Shown here piece by piece: positions 1 through 7,371 of a stretch of 25,030 nucleotides of DNA (position 1 is the first letter of the stretch; the number at the start of each line of letters is the position of its first letter). The notes beneath the pieces were generated by a model that was given only the letters and a program-made list of their open reading frames with translations, searched no databases and had not been told where the DNA came from. The DNA is taken from NCBI GenBank assembly GCA_005885565.1, contig VAXK01000160.1, positions 1 through 25,030 of the forward strand, read 5' to 3'. Source of the stretch: Actinomycetota bacterium. GTDB lineage: Bacteria; Actinomycetota; Thermoleophilia; Gaiellales; Gaiellaceae. Made by a program: the position numbers and the translations under genes.

Positions 1-1327
1 CCCATTCCGCGCGCGACGACGGCGGCATGCGACGTCATGCCGCCGTGGGCGGTCAGGATCCCGGCCGCCTGGATCAGGCCGTGGATGTCGTCGGGGGTCG
101 TCTCCCACCGGACGAGGATGACGCTCTCCCCCGCCCTCCCGCGCTCCTCGGCCGTGTCCGCGTCGAACACGACCTTCCCGGACGCCGCGCCCGGGGACGC
201 GTTGAGACCCTTCGCCGCCACCTCGAACTCCGCCTTTCCTCCTTCGAGATCAGGCTCTCGTCGACCATGGCCACGGCAGCCTTGACGGCGGCGGCCGCCG
301 TCCGCTTCGCGCTCCGCGTCTGGAGCAGATAGAGCCGCTGGTCCTCGACCGTGAACTCGATGTCCTGCACGTCGCGGTAATGCTCCTCGAGCCGGCGCAT
401 CGTGTCGATGAGCTGCTCGAACGCGTCGGGCATGACCTTCTCCATGCGCTCGAGCGGCTGCGGCGTGCGGATGCCGGCGACGACATCCTCGCCCTGGGCG
501 TTCGGGAGGAACTCGCCGTAGAGTCCCGACTCGCCCGTCGCCGGGTCGCGGGTGAACGCGACGCCGGTGCCCGAGTCGTCGCCCTTGTTGCCGAAGACCA
601 TCTGGACGACGTTCACCGCGGTGCCGAGGTCGTCCGGGATGCCGTGCGCGCGCCGGTAGACCTGCGCGCGCGGCGTCTCCCACGAATCGAAGACGGCGCG
701 CACGGCGCGGGCGAGCTGCTCGCGCGCGTCCTGGGGAAAGTCCGTGCCGGTCTCGTCACGGTAGATGCGCTTGAAGGTCTCGACGAGCTCGGCCAGGTCC
801 TCGGCGGTCAGGTCGACGTCCTGGCTCGCGTTGCGCTCGCGCTTGAGGTCGCTGAGCGCCTGCTCGAAGCGGTGGGCGTCGATGCCGTCGACGACCTCGC
901 CGTACATCTGGACCAGGCGGCGATACGAGTCGCGCGCGAAGCGCGGGTTCTCGGTCTGCCGCGCCAGGCCCTCGACGGCCTCGTCGTTCAGGCCCAGGTT
1001 GAGGATCGTGTCCATCATCCCGGGCATCGAGACGGCCGCGCCCGAGCGGACGGAGACCAGCAGCGGGTCCTCGTCGTCGCCGAAGCGCTTGCCGGTGCGC
1101 TCCTCGAGCGCGGCCAGGTGCTCCTCGACCTCACGCTCGAGCCCGCCCGGAAGCGCCTTGCCGTTCGCCATGTAGGCCCGGCAGGCGTCGGTCGTGACCG
1201 TGAACCCCGCGGGCACGGGCACGCCGAGGCCCGTCATCTCCGCGAGGCCGACCCCCTTGCCCCCCAGGAGCTCCTTGCCGCCGTCCGAAGACTCGTCGAA
1301 GTCGTAGACGTACTTCTCCTGACCCAT
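1..1327 (-). CDS. ppdK: Pyruvate, phosphate dikinase (PPDK), cut by the window edge and internally frameshifted
   Basis: PPDK interconverts pyruvate + ATP + Pi and PEP + AMP + PPi in the cytosol. The ATG at 1327 has an AGGA ribosome site 4 bases upstream. Residues 1-364 are the ATP-grasp part: GGKG at 22-25, the conserved SVRSGAAVSMPGMMDT, FGNKGDDSGTG near 245-255, and LLQTRSAKRT near 334-343. After ISKEE (residue 364, about position 236) this frame turns into unrelated Arg/Ser-rich sequence and stops at 74. Homology resumes in another frame from about 241 down to 1: the swivelling phosphohistidine domain with GLNASPGAA and GGMTSHAAVVARGM, catalytic His at 27-29 and regulatory Thr at 33-35. 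About 20 residues usual between the two blocks (the LDQLLHP linker) are missing. The PEP-binding C-terminal half lies outside the window. Identity is certain; whether the break is a real mutation or an assembly error cannot be told here. Confidence 0.93.
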
Positions 1328-1364
1328 CCGGTCCTGATCTTTCCACAGGACAATCCGTTACACG

Positions 1365-2078
1365 GTGATACTCAGCCCCGTGACTCTGCGCGACGCGTGG
1401 GAGGCCGAGGCGGCCAATTGGGTCGAGTGGGCGCGCCGTGCCGGCCACGACAGCTACGGACGCTTCCACCGCGAGGCCTTCCTCGAGCTCCTGCCCCCGC
1501 CGGGCCGGCGCACTCTCGACGTCGGCTGCGGCGAGGGACGCCTCGCACGGGACCTGAAGGCGCTCGGCCACCAGGTCGTCGCGGTCGACGCCGCTCCGTC
1601 GATGGTGGCCCACGCGCGCGAGGCCGATCCGAACGGCGAGTACGTGCTCGCGAGCGGCTCCGCGCTGCCGTTCGAGGACGGCTCCGCCGACCTCGTCGTC
1701 GCTTTCATGTCGCTCCAGGACATGGACGACGCCGACGGCGCGGTCCGCGAGGCCTGGCGCGTCCTCGAGCCCGGCGGGCGCTTCTGCGTCGCGCTCGTCC
1801 ACCCGATCAACTCAGCGGGCAGGTTCGAGTCGGACGAGGAGGACGCGGCCTTCGTCATCCGCGACTCGTACTTCGAGCGGCGCCGTTACGTGGACACGAT
1901 CGAGAAGGACGGTCTCGAGATGACCTTCAGCAGCGACCACCGCCCGCTCGAGGGCTGGCTCCGGCCGCTCGCGGACGCGGGCTTCCTCCTCGAGCGCGTA
2001 CGCGAGGTGCCGGCGCCCGACAACCCTCGGTGGCAGCGCCTGCCGCTCTTCCTGCACGTACGAGCCCTCGAGCCATGA
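1365..2078 (+). CDS. Class I SAM-dependent methyltransferase (Methyltransf_11 type)
   Basis: This 237-residue protein has a Rossmann-fold methyltransferase core. Motif I is LDVGCGEG at residues 51-58, followed by the acidic end of strand 2 (VVAVDAAPSM) and LPFEDGSADLVVAF, then WRVLEPGGRF, typical of the Methyltransf_11 family. The substrate cannot be read from the sequence; small-molecule or quinone/biotin-type acceptors are all possible. The GTG at 1365 is the first start after the 37-base gap that separates it from divergent ppdK; a GTG five codons later is an alternative. Its stop overlaps the start of the LigD-type polymerase gene (ATGA at 2075-2078), so the two are probably translated together, although no functional link is known. 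Confidence 0.85.
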   Translation: MILSPVTLRDAWEAEAANWVEWARRAGHDSYGRFHREAFLELLPPPGRRTLDVGCGEGRLARDLKALGHQVVAVDAAPSMVAHAREADPNGEYVLASGSALPFEDGSADLVVAFMSLQDMDDADGAVREAWRVLEPGGRFCVALVHPINSAGRFESDEEDAAFVIRDSYFERRRYVDTIEKDGLEMTFSSDHRPLEGWLRPLADAGFLLERVREVPAPDNPRWQRLPLFLHVRALEP

Positions 2079-2968
2079 CTCGCGAGGTCAAGCTCTCGAG
2101 CGCCGACCGCGTCCTCTTCCCGGACGACGGCGTCACGAAAGGCGACCTCTTCGAGTACTACCGCGCCGTCGGGCCCGCGCTCGTTCCGCACCTCCGCAAC
2201 CGGCCGTTCACGATGAAGCGCTTCCGGGAGGGAATCGAGGGCCCGGGCTTCTTCCAGAAGCAGGCGCCGAAGGGCATGCCGTCGTGGATCCCGACCCGGC
2301 GCTATCGCACCTTCCAGCGCGGGGGCGGCTCGCGGCTCGTCGACTTCCCGCTCGTCAACTCGACCGAGGCGCTCCTCTGGATGGTGCAGATGCACTGCAT
2401 CGACATGAACGCGTGGTACTCGCGGGTCGACCGGCCCGACCGGCCGGACTTCGTCCTCTTCGACCTCGACCCGCCCGGCGACGACTTCTCCGCCTCCGTC
2501 GAGGTCGCGCTCCTGATCCGCGACGGCCTCGCCGAGCTCGGGCTCCAGGGCTGGCCGAAGACGAGCGGCGCCGGCGGGATGCACGTCCTCGTGCCGATCG
2601 CGCGCCGCTCCGGCTACGACGAGACGTACGAGTTCGCGGAGCTCCTCTCGAAGCGCCTGGAGGAGCGGCACCCCGGGAAGCTGACGACCGAGTGGCTGAA
2701 GGAGAAGCGCCGCGGCGTCCTCGTCGACCACCGGCAGAACGGCTGGGGCAAGACGATCGCCTCGGTCTACTCCGTCCGCCCGAAGCCGGGCGCGCCGGTG
2801 TCGACGCCGCTCCGGTGGGAGGAGCTCGACGGCCGGCTCGACTACCGCCGGCTGGGCCTGGCAGCCGCGCGCGGGCGGCTGGAGCGCGAGGGCGACCTCT
2901 TCGCGCCGGTGCTCGAGACGCACCAGGCGCTCGGGCCGGCGCTACGCGAGCTCAGGCGCCGCGGCTGA
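2075..2968 (+). CDS. ligD: Stand-alone LigD-type NHEJ polymerase (archaeo-eukaryotic primase superfamily)
   Basis: This 297-residue protein matches the polymerase domain of bacterial LigD, which adds nucleotides (often ribonucleotides) to broken ends during Ku-dependent end joining. It opens with the family's typical VKLSSADRVLFP...TKGDLFEYY. The metal-binding pair is in DLDPP (residues 130-134). TSGAGGMHV (163-171) is the nucleotide-binding motif, and VDHRQN (217-222) carries the third catalytic acid, followed by KTIASVYSVRPKPGAPVSTPL. Ligase and nuclease domains are absent, and neither Ku nor an ATP-dependent ligase is in the window, so partners would have to be elsewhere. The start is fixed by the ATGA overlap with the methyltransferase. 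The gene symbol refers to the domain family only. Confidence 0.92.
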   Translation: MTREVKLSSADRVLFPDDGVTKGDLFEYYRAVGPALVPHLRNRPFTMKRFREGIEGPGFFQKQAPKGMPSWIPTRRYRTFQRGGGSRLVDFPLVNSTEALLWMVQMHCIDMNAWYSRVDRPDRPDFVLFDLDPPGDDFSASVEVALLIRDGLAELGLQGWPKTSGAGGMHVLVPIARRSGYDETYEFAELLSKRLEERHPGKLTTEWLKEKRRGVLVDHRQNGWGKTIASVYSVRPKPGAPVSTPLRWEELDGRLDYRRLGLAAARGRLEREGDLFAPVLETHQALGPALRELRRRG

Positions 2969-3010
2969 GGCGGCGGCGGCGAGCGGTAACCTCGCGAGCG
3001 CGAGCCTGCG

Positions 3011-3030
3011 CGCGGCCTAAGCTGGCCGCG
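3011..3030. other. Hairpin between the polymerase gene and the small membrane protein gene
   Basis: CGCGGCC (3011-3017) and GGCCGCG (3024-3030) form a perfect 7-bp stem with a 6-base loop. It lies 43 bases after the polymerase stop and has no T tract, so terminator function is uncertain. The 3' arm includes the first base of the proposed GTG start of the next gene, so it could also affect that gene's translation. Confidence 0.35.
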
Positions 3031-3257
3031 TGCGAGTCCGTGTAGTCAAGATCGTCATCGGCGACGGCCGGATCCCACGACCGCTTCGGTGGAGCGGCGC
3101 ACTCGGCGTAGCGCCTATCCCAGGGCCGTTCGACGAAGTCGTTTTGCTGGTCATCGCGGCAGTCCTCTGGCTTTTCTACCGCGACCGTCTCACGGAAGCG
3201 TGGCAACGAGCGGCTCCGCCTATCCCTCCTCCTAGGCGCCAGACGTCTCGTACGTGA
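3030..3257 (+). CDS. Small membrane protein, DUF1232-like in layout
   Basis: The 75-residue product has a basic N-terminus, then LGVAPIPGPFDE followed by one strongly hydrophobic helix (about residues 37-50), a short basic segment (FYRDRLTEAW) and a Pro/Arg-rich tail. The pattern 'hydrophobic turn, PIPGPFDE, helix, YR' resembles small DUF1232-type proteins, but this is a loose resemblance. The GTG at 3030 is the only start upstream of the conserved part. There is no clear ribosome site, and a hairpin ends at the start codon. Codon third positions are less GC-rich than in the neighbours. Its end overlaps the converging tyrosinase-partner gene by 26 bases. The opposite-strand open frame at 2952-3206 shows no recognisable protein features. 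Function unknown. Confidence 0.55.
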   Translation: MRVRVVKIVIGDGRIPRPLRWSGALGVAPIPGPFDEVVLLVIAAVLWLFYRDRLTEAWQRAAPPIPPPRRQTSRT

Positions 3258-3717
3258 CGAGGCTGACGCTGTCGAGCTTGAGCTCGTCGTGGATCGGGCC
3301 GGCCGCCGGGACGTCTCCGCTGCGGACGATCGGCACGAGGGTCACGTCGAGTTCGGAGGTGCCCCCGTCGCGGATCCGCTTCAGGGAGTCGGTGATCTCC
3401 AGGCTCTTCGTCGTCGGCTCGAGCGGGTGCGGGGGACGGAGGTCGAACGCGTGGCTCCCGCGCCGCTTCGGGTCGCAGTGTCCCTCCTCGCCGTAGCAGC
3501 CGCCGTGGCCGAAGATGAAGAACGAGCCGGCGTATCCGGCGCCTTCCTCTCGCCCCGTCTCCTCGGTCGCGTCGTGGTTGTTCAGATAGACGCGCACCTC
3601 GTAGGAGTGGCCGGAATGGTCGACCCGGTGGAACTGGAGGTCGGCGTGGTCGAAGTCGACGCCGGCCTCGGGATGGTTCGGCACGACCAGGCCGGCGAGC
3701 GTCAGCGGCTCCGCCAT
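3232..3717 (-). CDS. Separately encoded C-terminal (KFDV/beta-sandwich-like) domain of a tyrosinase/polyphenol oxidase
   Basis: The product has 161 residues and no signal peptide. It contains YEVRVYLNN near 39-47, YAGSFFIFGHGGCYGEEGHC near 62-81, FDLRPPHPLEP near 91-101, and SLEITDSLKRI followed by LDVTLVPI. This order matches the region that follows the dicopper domain in polyphenol oxidases, a beta-sandwich that covers or stabilises the active site, where it is normally part of the same chain. Here it starts at the ATG at 3717, sharing one base with the tyrosinase stop (TGATG), so the two are surely cotranslated and probably form a complex. The Cys/His-rich loop could bind metal, but that is speculation. 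The reading frame continues far upstream of the ATG, but that part is only a shadow of the tyrosinase gene. Confidence 0.75.
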   Translation of the reverse strand: MAEPLTLAGLVVPNHPEAGVDFDHADLQFHRVDHSGHSYEVRVYLNNHDATEETGREEGAGYAGSFFIFGHGGCYGEEGHCDPKRRGSHAFDLRPPHPLEPTTKSLEITDSLKRIRDGGTSELDVTLVPIVRSGDVPAAGPIHDELKLDSVSLVTYETSGA

Positions 3718-4505
3718 CAAGGCACCGTCACGTGCGAGGTCGAGGACGCGTAGTCGTAGCCGAGCTGGCTCACGTCCAGGGTCTGGCGGACGGTCATCGG
3801 GAAGGGCGGCAGCGCGTGGTCGAGATACGCGCGCGGGAAGACCGGGCTGTGCGTGAGCTGCCAGCGCGCCCAGAGGCGGTCGATGTTCGCGTGGTGGGCC
3901 CAGAAGATCGGGTCGTAGGCGGCCCAGTCGATCCGTCCCATCTCGCCCCCGACCCAGACGTGGAAGTCGCCGTGGATGTCCTCGAGCCGCGCCGAGAAGC
4001 GGTTGAACTGCTGGATCTTCAGCACGTTCTGCACCGCGTTCGCCGTCGGCAGGTTGGCCGGATGGTCCGGCTCGCGGTGCGTCTCGTGCGGGCCGCCGAG
4101 CGAGGGGTCGATGGCCGCCTTGAGGAGCGGGTTCGGCTGCCCGTCCGCCTCGTCGGCGGCGAACGCTGCCGGGATGCCGCGCTGGTGCGCTCGCGGCGAG
4201 GCCCAGTTCCACCAGGTGAGCATCGCGTCGGGCACCTGGTCGCGCAGCGCGAGCTCGAAGAAGTAGAGGTACGCGCGGTGCCAGGGCAGGAAGAGCGAGA
4301 TCACGGTCGGTGGCGGGTTGTGGACGCAGTAGCCGCCCGGCACGCCGTGGATCCCGGCGTAGAACTGGTAGCCGCGGTTGTCGCTGATCCCCTGCACTGC
4401 GGCGAAGGCCTCGCGGAGCGAGGCGAGCTGCCCAGGCGTGAGGAAGTAGACGTTCTTCCGGTGGCGGATCGGCGGCTTGGGAGCTGTGGCGGCGGCAGCG
4501 CTCAC
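3717..4505 (-). CDS. Tyrosinase / polyphenol oxidase-like type-3 copper enzyme
   Basis: This 262-residue dicopper domain would oxidise phenols (o-hydroxylation and/or oxidation of diphenols to quinones). CuA ligands are His53 (GIHG), His62 (CVH) and His76 (FLPWHRAYLYFFE). CuB ligands are His178 and His182 (HGDFH) and His204 (DPIFWAHHANIDRLW). Cys60 sits two residues before the second CuA His, the CxH spacing that forms the Cys-His thioether in fungal and plant enzymes and in haemocyanins. No signal or Tat peptide is visible, so the enzyme looks cytosolic or dependent on a partner. The start is a GTG at 4505 with no strong ribosome site. The gene immediately downstream encodes its likely C-terminal domain. 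The substrate is unknown. Confidence 0.9.
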   Translation of the reverse strand: MSAAAATAPKPPIRHRKNVYFLTPGQLASLREAFAAVQGISDNRGYQFYAGIHGVPGGYCVHNPPPTVISLFLPWHRAYLYFFELALRDQVPDAMLTWWNWASPRAHQRGIPAAFAADEADGQPNPLLKAAIDPSLGGPHETHREPDHPANLPTANAVQNVLKIQQFNRFSARLEDIHGDFHVWVGGEMGRIDWAAYDPIFWAHHANIDRLWARWQLTHSPVFPRAYLDHALPPFPMTVRQTLDVSQLGYDYASSTSHVTVP

Positions 4506-4519
4506 TCGGTCCGCCGAGC

Positions 4520-4717
4520 CTAGAGCGCGTCGGCCGGAGTTTCAAGACGGCGCCGGCGCGCCCGCAGCTCCGCGATCCACGCCGCCGCGCGAAGGCCCAT
4601 CCAGACCGGGACGAGCAGGACGTAGAAGACGACGAGCGCCGCGACGAGGATCGCCCACCAGCTCGCCCAGCGCCAGAGCGGCACCGGCTCCTTCGGTGCC
4701 GGCACGGGCCGGGTCAC
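4520..4717 (-). CDS. Small single-pass membrane protein
   Basis: The 65-residue product has a proline-rich N-terminus, one long hydrophobic Trp-rich helix (about residues 21-43) and a basic tail (ELRARRRRLE), predicted with the N-terminus outside and the C-terminus in the cytosol. It starts at GTG 4717, overlapping the stop of the PPDK regulator gene by four bases (GTGA at 4714-4717). This coupling is the main evidence that it is a gene. It is separated from the tyrosinase gene downstream by 14 bases, so the three may share a transcript. No family recognised. Confidence 0.6.
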   Translation of the reverse strand: MTRPVPAPKEPVPLWRWASWWAILVAALVVFYVLLVPVWMGLRAAAWIAELRARRRRLETPADAL

Positions 4718-5541
4718 GACGCCTTGGCCTCGGCGCGCCGCTGCTGGACGATCCGGATCACGCGCTGCGCTGTCTCCTCGATCGAGATCTCCGAGACCTC
4801 GATCACCGGGCAGCCGAGCCGCCGGTGCACGGCGCCCGCCTGCTCGAGCTCCTCGTAGATCTCGACGAGCTCGGCGTAGGCGCGCGGCGACGCGCCGAGG
4901 TTGCGCACGCGGGCCTGCCGGATCTCGGCGAGCCGGCTCGCGTCGATCGTCAGGCCGACGATCTTCGCCGAGTCGATGCGGAAGAGCTCCTCCGGCGGGT
5001 CGATCCCCTTCACGATCGGGACGTTGGCGGTCTTGTGCCCGAGATAGCCGAGGTACATCGAGAGCGGCGTCTTCGAGGTGCGCGATACGCCGACGAGCAC
5101 GATGTCGGCCACCTCGAGCCCCCGCCCCACGCCGTCGTCGAACTTGACCGCGAACTCGATCGCCTCCATCCGCTTGAAGTAGGTCGAGCTGAGCGGCGCG
5201 CGCGAGCCCGGGGTCATGGCCGCCGCCTGGCCGGAGACGCGGCGCACCGCGTCGATCGGATGGCCGAGCAGGTCGCAGTAGTGCACCTTCGCGCTGCGGC
5301 AGAGCGCGCGCATCGTCGTCCGGAGCTCCTCCTGGACGAGCGTGTAGACGGCGACCGCACGGCGGCCGCGCATGCGGTTCACGGCCAGGCGCAGGTCGTC
5401 GACGCTCTCGACGCGCGGATGGCGGACCTCCTCGAAGTCGAGGTCCGGGAACTGCGCCTCGAGCGCGGTGACGAGCCGCGCAGCGGTCTCGCCGGTGGAG
5501 TCGGAGATGACGTGCAGCTCGACCGGCGGCAAAGTGCTCAT
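4714..5541 (-). CDS. Pyruvate, phosphate dikinase regulatory protein (bifunctional Ser/Thr kinase and phosphorylase, DUF299)
   Basis: This 275-residue protein belongs to the family that inactivates PPDK by ADP-dependent phosphorylation of a Thr near the catalytic His and reactivates it by Pi-dependent dephosphorylation; a paralogous group does the same to PEP synthase. Recognised features are HVISDSTGETA at the N-terminus, the family P-loop GVSRTSKT (residues 151-158), YLGYLGHKTANVPIVKG, and LTIDASRLAEIRQAR. The ATG at 5541 is chosen because VELHVISDSTGE follows it as in other members; the frame is open 11 codons further. The PPDK in this window has the target Thr (33-35), so PPDK rather than PEP synthase is the likely client. 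The gene is divergent from the KAP NTPase, with a 65-base gap. Confidence 0.95.
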   Translation of the reverse strand: MSTLPPVELHVISDSTGETAARLVTALEAQFPDLDFEEVRHPRVESVDDLRLAVNRMRGRRAVAVYTLVQEELRTTMRALCRSAKVHYCDLLGHPIDAVRRVSGQAAAMTPGSRAPLSSTYFKRMEAIEFAVKFDDGVGRGLEVADIVLVGVSRTSKTPLSMYLGYLGHKTANVPIVKGIDPPEELFRIDSAKIVGLTIDASRLAEIRQARVRNLGASPRAYAELVEIYEELEQAGAVHRRLGCPVIEVSEISIEETAQRVIRIVQQRRAEAKAS

Positions 5542-5606
5542 CGCCGGGACCCTAGCGCCGCCGGCTCTTGACATCGGACGGCGAGCACGGGACCGTGGAG
5601 GCTGCC

Positions 5607-7364
5607 ATGGCTGCGACCGAGGCCCAGTCGCTCAGCTCGGAGGACCTCGCCCGTTTCCGGGTGATCCTCGACGAGCCGGCGGCGAAGCTCGGCGCGAGCT
5701 TCGACGTCTACGCCGACGCGCTGGCCGAGATCGTGCTCGAGAGCTCGCCCCAGTTCGCGATCGGCATCTTCGGCGACTGGGGGTCCGGCAAGACGACATT
5801 GATGCAAGCGATCGAGAGCCGTGTGAAGCGCAGGGACTCCGCGGTCGCCGTCTGGTTCAACGCCTGGCGCTACGAGAAGGAGGCGCACCTCATCGTCCCT
5901 CTCCTCGACACGTTGCGCGCGGCGCTCGTCGCGTGGGCCGAGGAGGACAAGCGCCGGGCGACACCGGCTGCCGAACGAGCGCGCGAGGCGGCCAAGGTGG
6001 TAGGTCGAGCGGCGCGAGCGCTCTTCGCCGGCCTGTCCGTGACCGTCGGGCTCCCTCCCGTCGACCTCGGCTTCGACGGGGGCAAAGCGCTGGAGGCATT
6101 CAAGGACAGGCAGGAGGACGAGGCGACGTCGTTCTACTTCGCGAGCTTCACTGCGCTTCGCGACGCGCTGAAGCAGTTCTTCGAGAGCGGCGCCGAAAGG
6201 ATCGTCGTCTTCGTCGACGACCTCGACCGCTGTCTACCCAACAGCGCCCTCGAGGTGCTCGAGTCGATGAAGCTGTTCTTCGACCTGGAGGGCTTCGTGT
6301 TCGTCGTCGGGCTCGACCAGGGCGTGATCGAGCGTTCGATCGAAGCCAAGTACCAGCCGGCGGCGCCCGTCTTCGTCGTCGACCGCGACGGCCGTGAGGA
6401 GACGACCGCGACCGGGCCGGATAGGGGCCCGCAAGCGCCCCAACCTCCCCGTGCCGTGACCCCCACCGGCACATCGGCACCGATCAGCGGAGCCGAGTAC
6501 GTCAAGAAGATCTTCCAGGTCCCGTTCACGCTTCCCCGCATCAGCACGAGCGACCTCGCGCAGTTCTTCGACGAGCTCCTCGACAACGCAGGACTCGAGG
6601 ACAAGCAGAAGGATCACCTCAAGACGCAGCTCGGGCCCCACCTGGGTTACCTCTCGGGCGAGAGCGCCGTCAACCCGCGCGAGCTCAAGCGGATGGTGAA
6701 CGCCTACACGGTGCAGTCGAAGATGCTGAACGCGAAGCTCGACGACTTCGAGCCGGAGGTGCTCGCGGTTCTGCTGACGATCGGGTTTCGCACCGAGTGG
6801 CGCCGCGTGTACGACACGCTCGTCGAGAGTCCCACAGGCTTCGTCGGAGAGCTTGGGAGCCAGCTTCCGAGCGAAGGCACCGTGAACCCCACGTTTGCGC
6901 CCGATACCCGGGTGCTGGGCGAGGCGATCCCGCTCTCGTTCATGCAGTACGTGTACGAGGTTGGGAGACCGCTCCTCCGCGGCGAGCTCGAGCCGTACAT
7001 CTCGAGCGTGGAGTCCGGCCACACGGGCGATCCGAACATCACCGAGGCGCTGAAGATCGTCCGCCGGTTCCGGACCGCAATCGCCGTGGCTACCGACGAT
7101 CCCGAAGCCGCGTCGGTCGAGTCCCGGGTCCGCGGGGACATCGAGACGCTGCTGAGCGTTGCGACGCGGTTCACTTCCGCAGGTCCTGCCGGTGAGGAGA
7201 TCCCGCGGCTCACCGACGAGCTGGGCGGATTGGTTGGCAGCGTCGGCGTCGGCGATCCGGCGTCGCGAGAGAGCGCCTTGAGCCGCATGCGCACGGTCGT
7301 CGATCGCCTCTACGACGTGCTTCGCGAGCTCAGACGCCAGACGATGATCGGCGCGGCGAGCTAG
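5607..7364 (+). CDS. KAP-family P-loop NTPase without transmembrane insert
   Basis: The product has 585 residues. Walker A is GDWGSGKTT (56-64), followed by the family motif WFNAWRYEKE (83-92). Walker B is VVFVDDLDRC (200-209). GAEYVKKIFQVPFTLP lies near 295-310 and the sensor-like NPRELKR is at 356-362. KAP proteins are STAND-type ATPases, named after Kidins220/ARMS and PifA; several are tied to phage exclusion or membrane-anchored signalling. Members often carry transmembrane helices inserted after Walker A; here residues 115-165 are only mildly hydrophobic, so the protein looks soluble. A Pro/Thr-rich linker (about 262-290) interrupts the domain. The ATG at 5607 has a GGAGG five bases upstream, better than the earlier TTG (5568) or GTG (5595). 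A perfect TTGACA lies at 5568-5573 but no matching -10. The only long plus-strand gene here, it faces glyS end to end, 7 bases apart. Role unknown; defence is a guess. Confidence 0.9.
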   Translation: MAATEAQSLSSEDLARFRVILDEPAAKLGASFDVYADALAEIVLESSPQFAIGIFGDWGSGKTTLMQAIESRVKRRDSAVAVWFNAWRYEKEAHLIVPLLDTLRAALVAWAEEDKRRATPAAERAREAAKVVGRAARALFAGLSVTVGLPPVDLGFDGGKALEAFKDRQEDEATSFYFASFTALRDALKQFFESGAERIVVFVDDLDRCLPNSALEVLESMKLFFDLEGFVFVVGLDQGVIERSIEAKYQPAAPVFVVDRDGREETTATGPDRGPQAPQPPRAVTPTGTSAPISGAEYVKKIFQVPFTLPRISTSDLAQFFDELLDNAGLEDKQKDHLKTQLGPHLGYLSGESAVNPRELKRMVNAYTVQSKMLNAKLDDFEPEVLAVLLTIGFRTEWRRVYDTLVESPTGFVGELGSQLPSEGTVNPTFAPDTRVLGEAIPLSFMQYVYEVGRPLLRGELEPYISSVESGHTGDPNITEALKIVRRFRTAIAVATDDPEAASVESRVRGDIETLLSVATRFTSAGPAGEEIPRLTDELGGLVGSVGVGDPASRESALSRMRTVVDRLYDVLRELRRQTMIGAAS

Positions 7365-7371
7365 AAGGGCC

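Noticed and set aside
1820..1835. GGTTCGAGTC, like a tRNA T-arm
   Set aside because: It lies in the methyltransferase coding frame; no acceptor stem or anticodon arm can be folded around it.
380..2072. Long plus-strand open frame leading into the LigD-type polymerase
   Set aside because: It is antisense to ppdK and then out of frame with the methyltransferase; the Arg/Ala-rich translation has no domain. Only the part from 2075 is a gene.
2952..3206. Minus-strand 84-codon frame opposite the small membrane protein
   Set aside because: No hydrophobic, domain or motif pattern, whereas the plus-strand frame at 3030 has a clear PIPGPFDE-helix pattern.
5568..5573. TTGACA as a complete promoter for the KAP gene
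   Set aside because: The -35 match is perfect, but no AT-containing -10 lies 15-19 bases downstream, so it is only noted with the gene.
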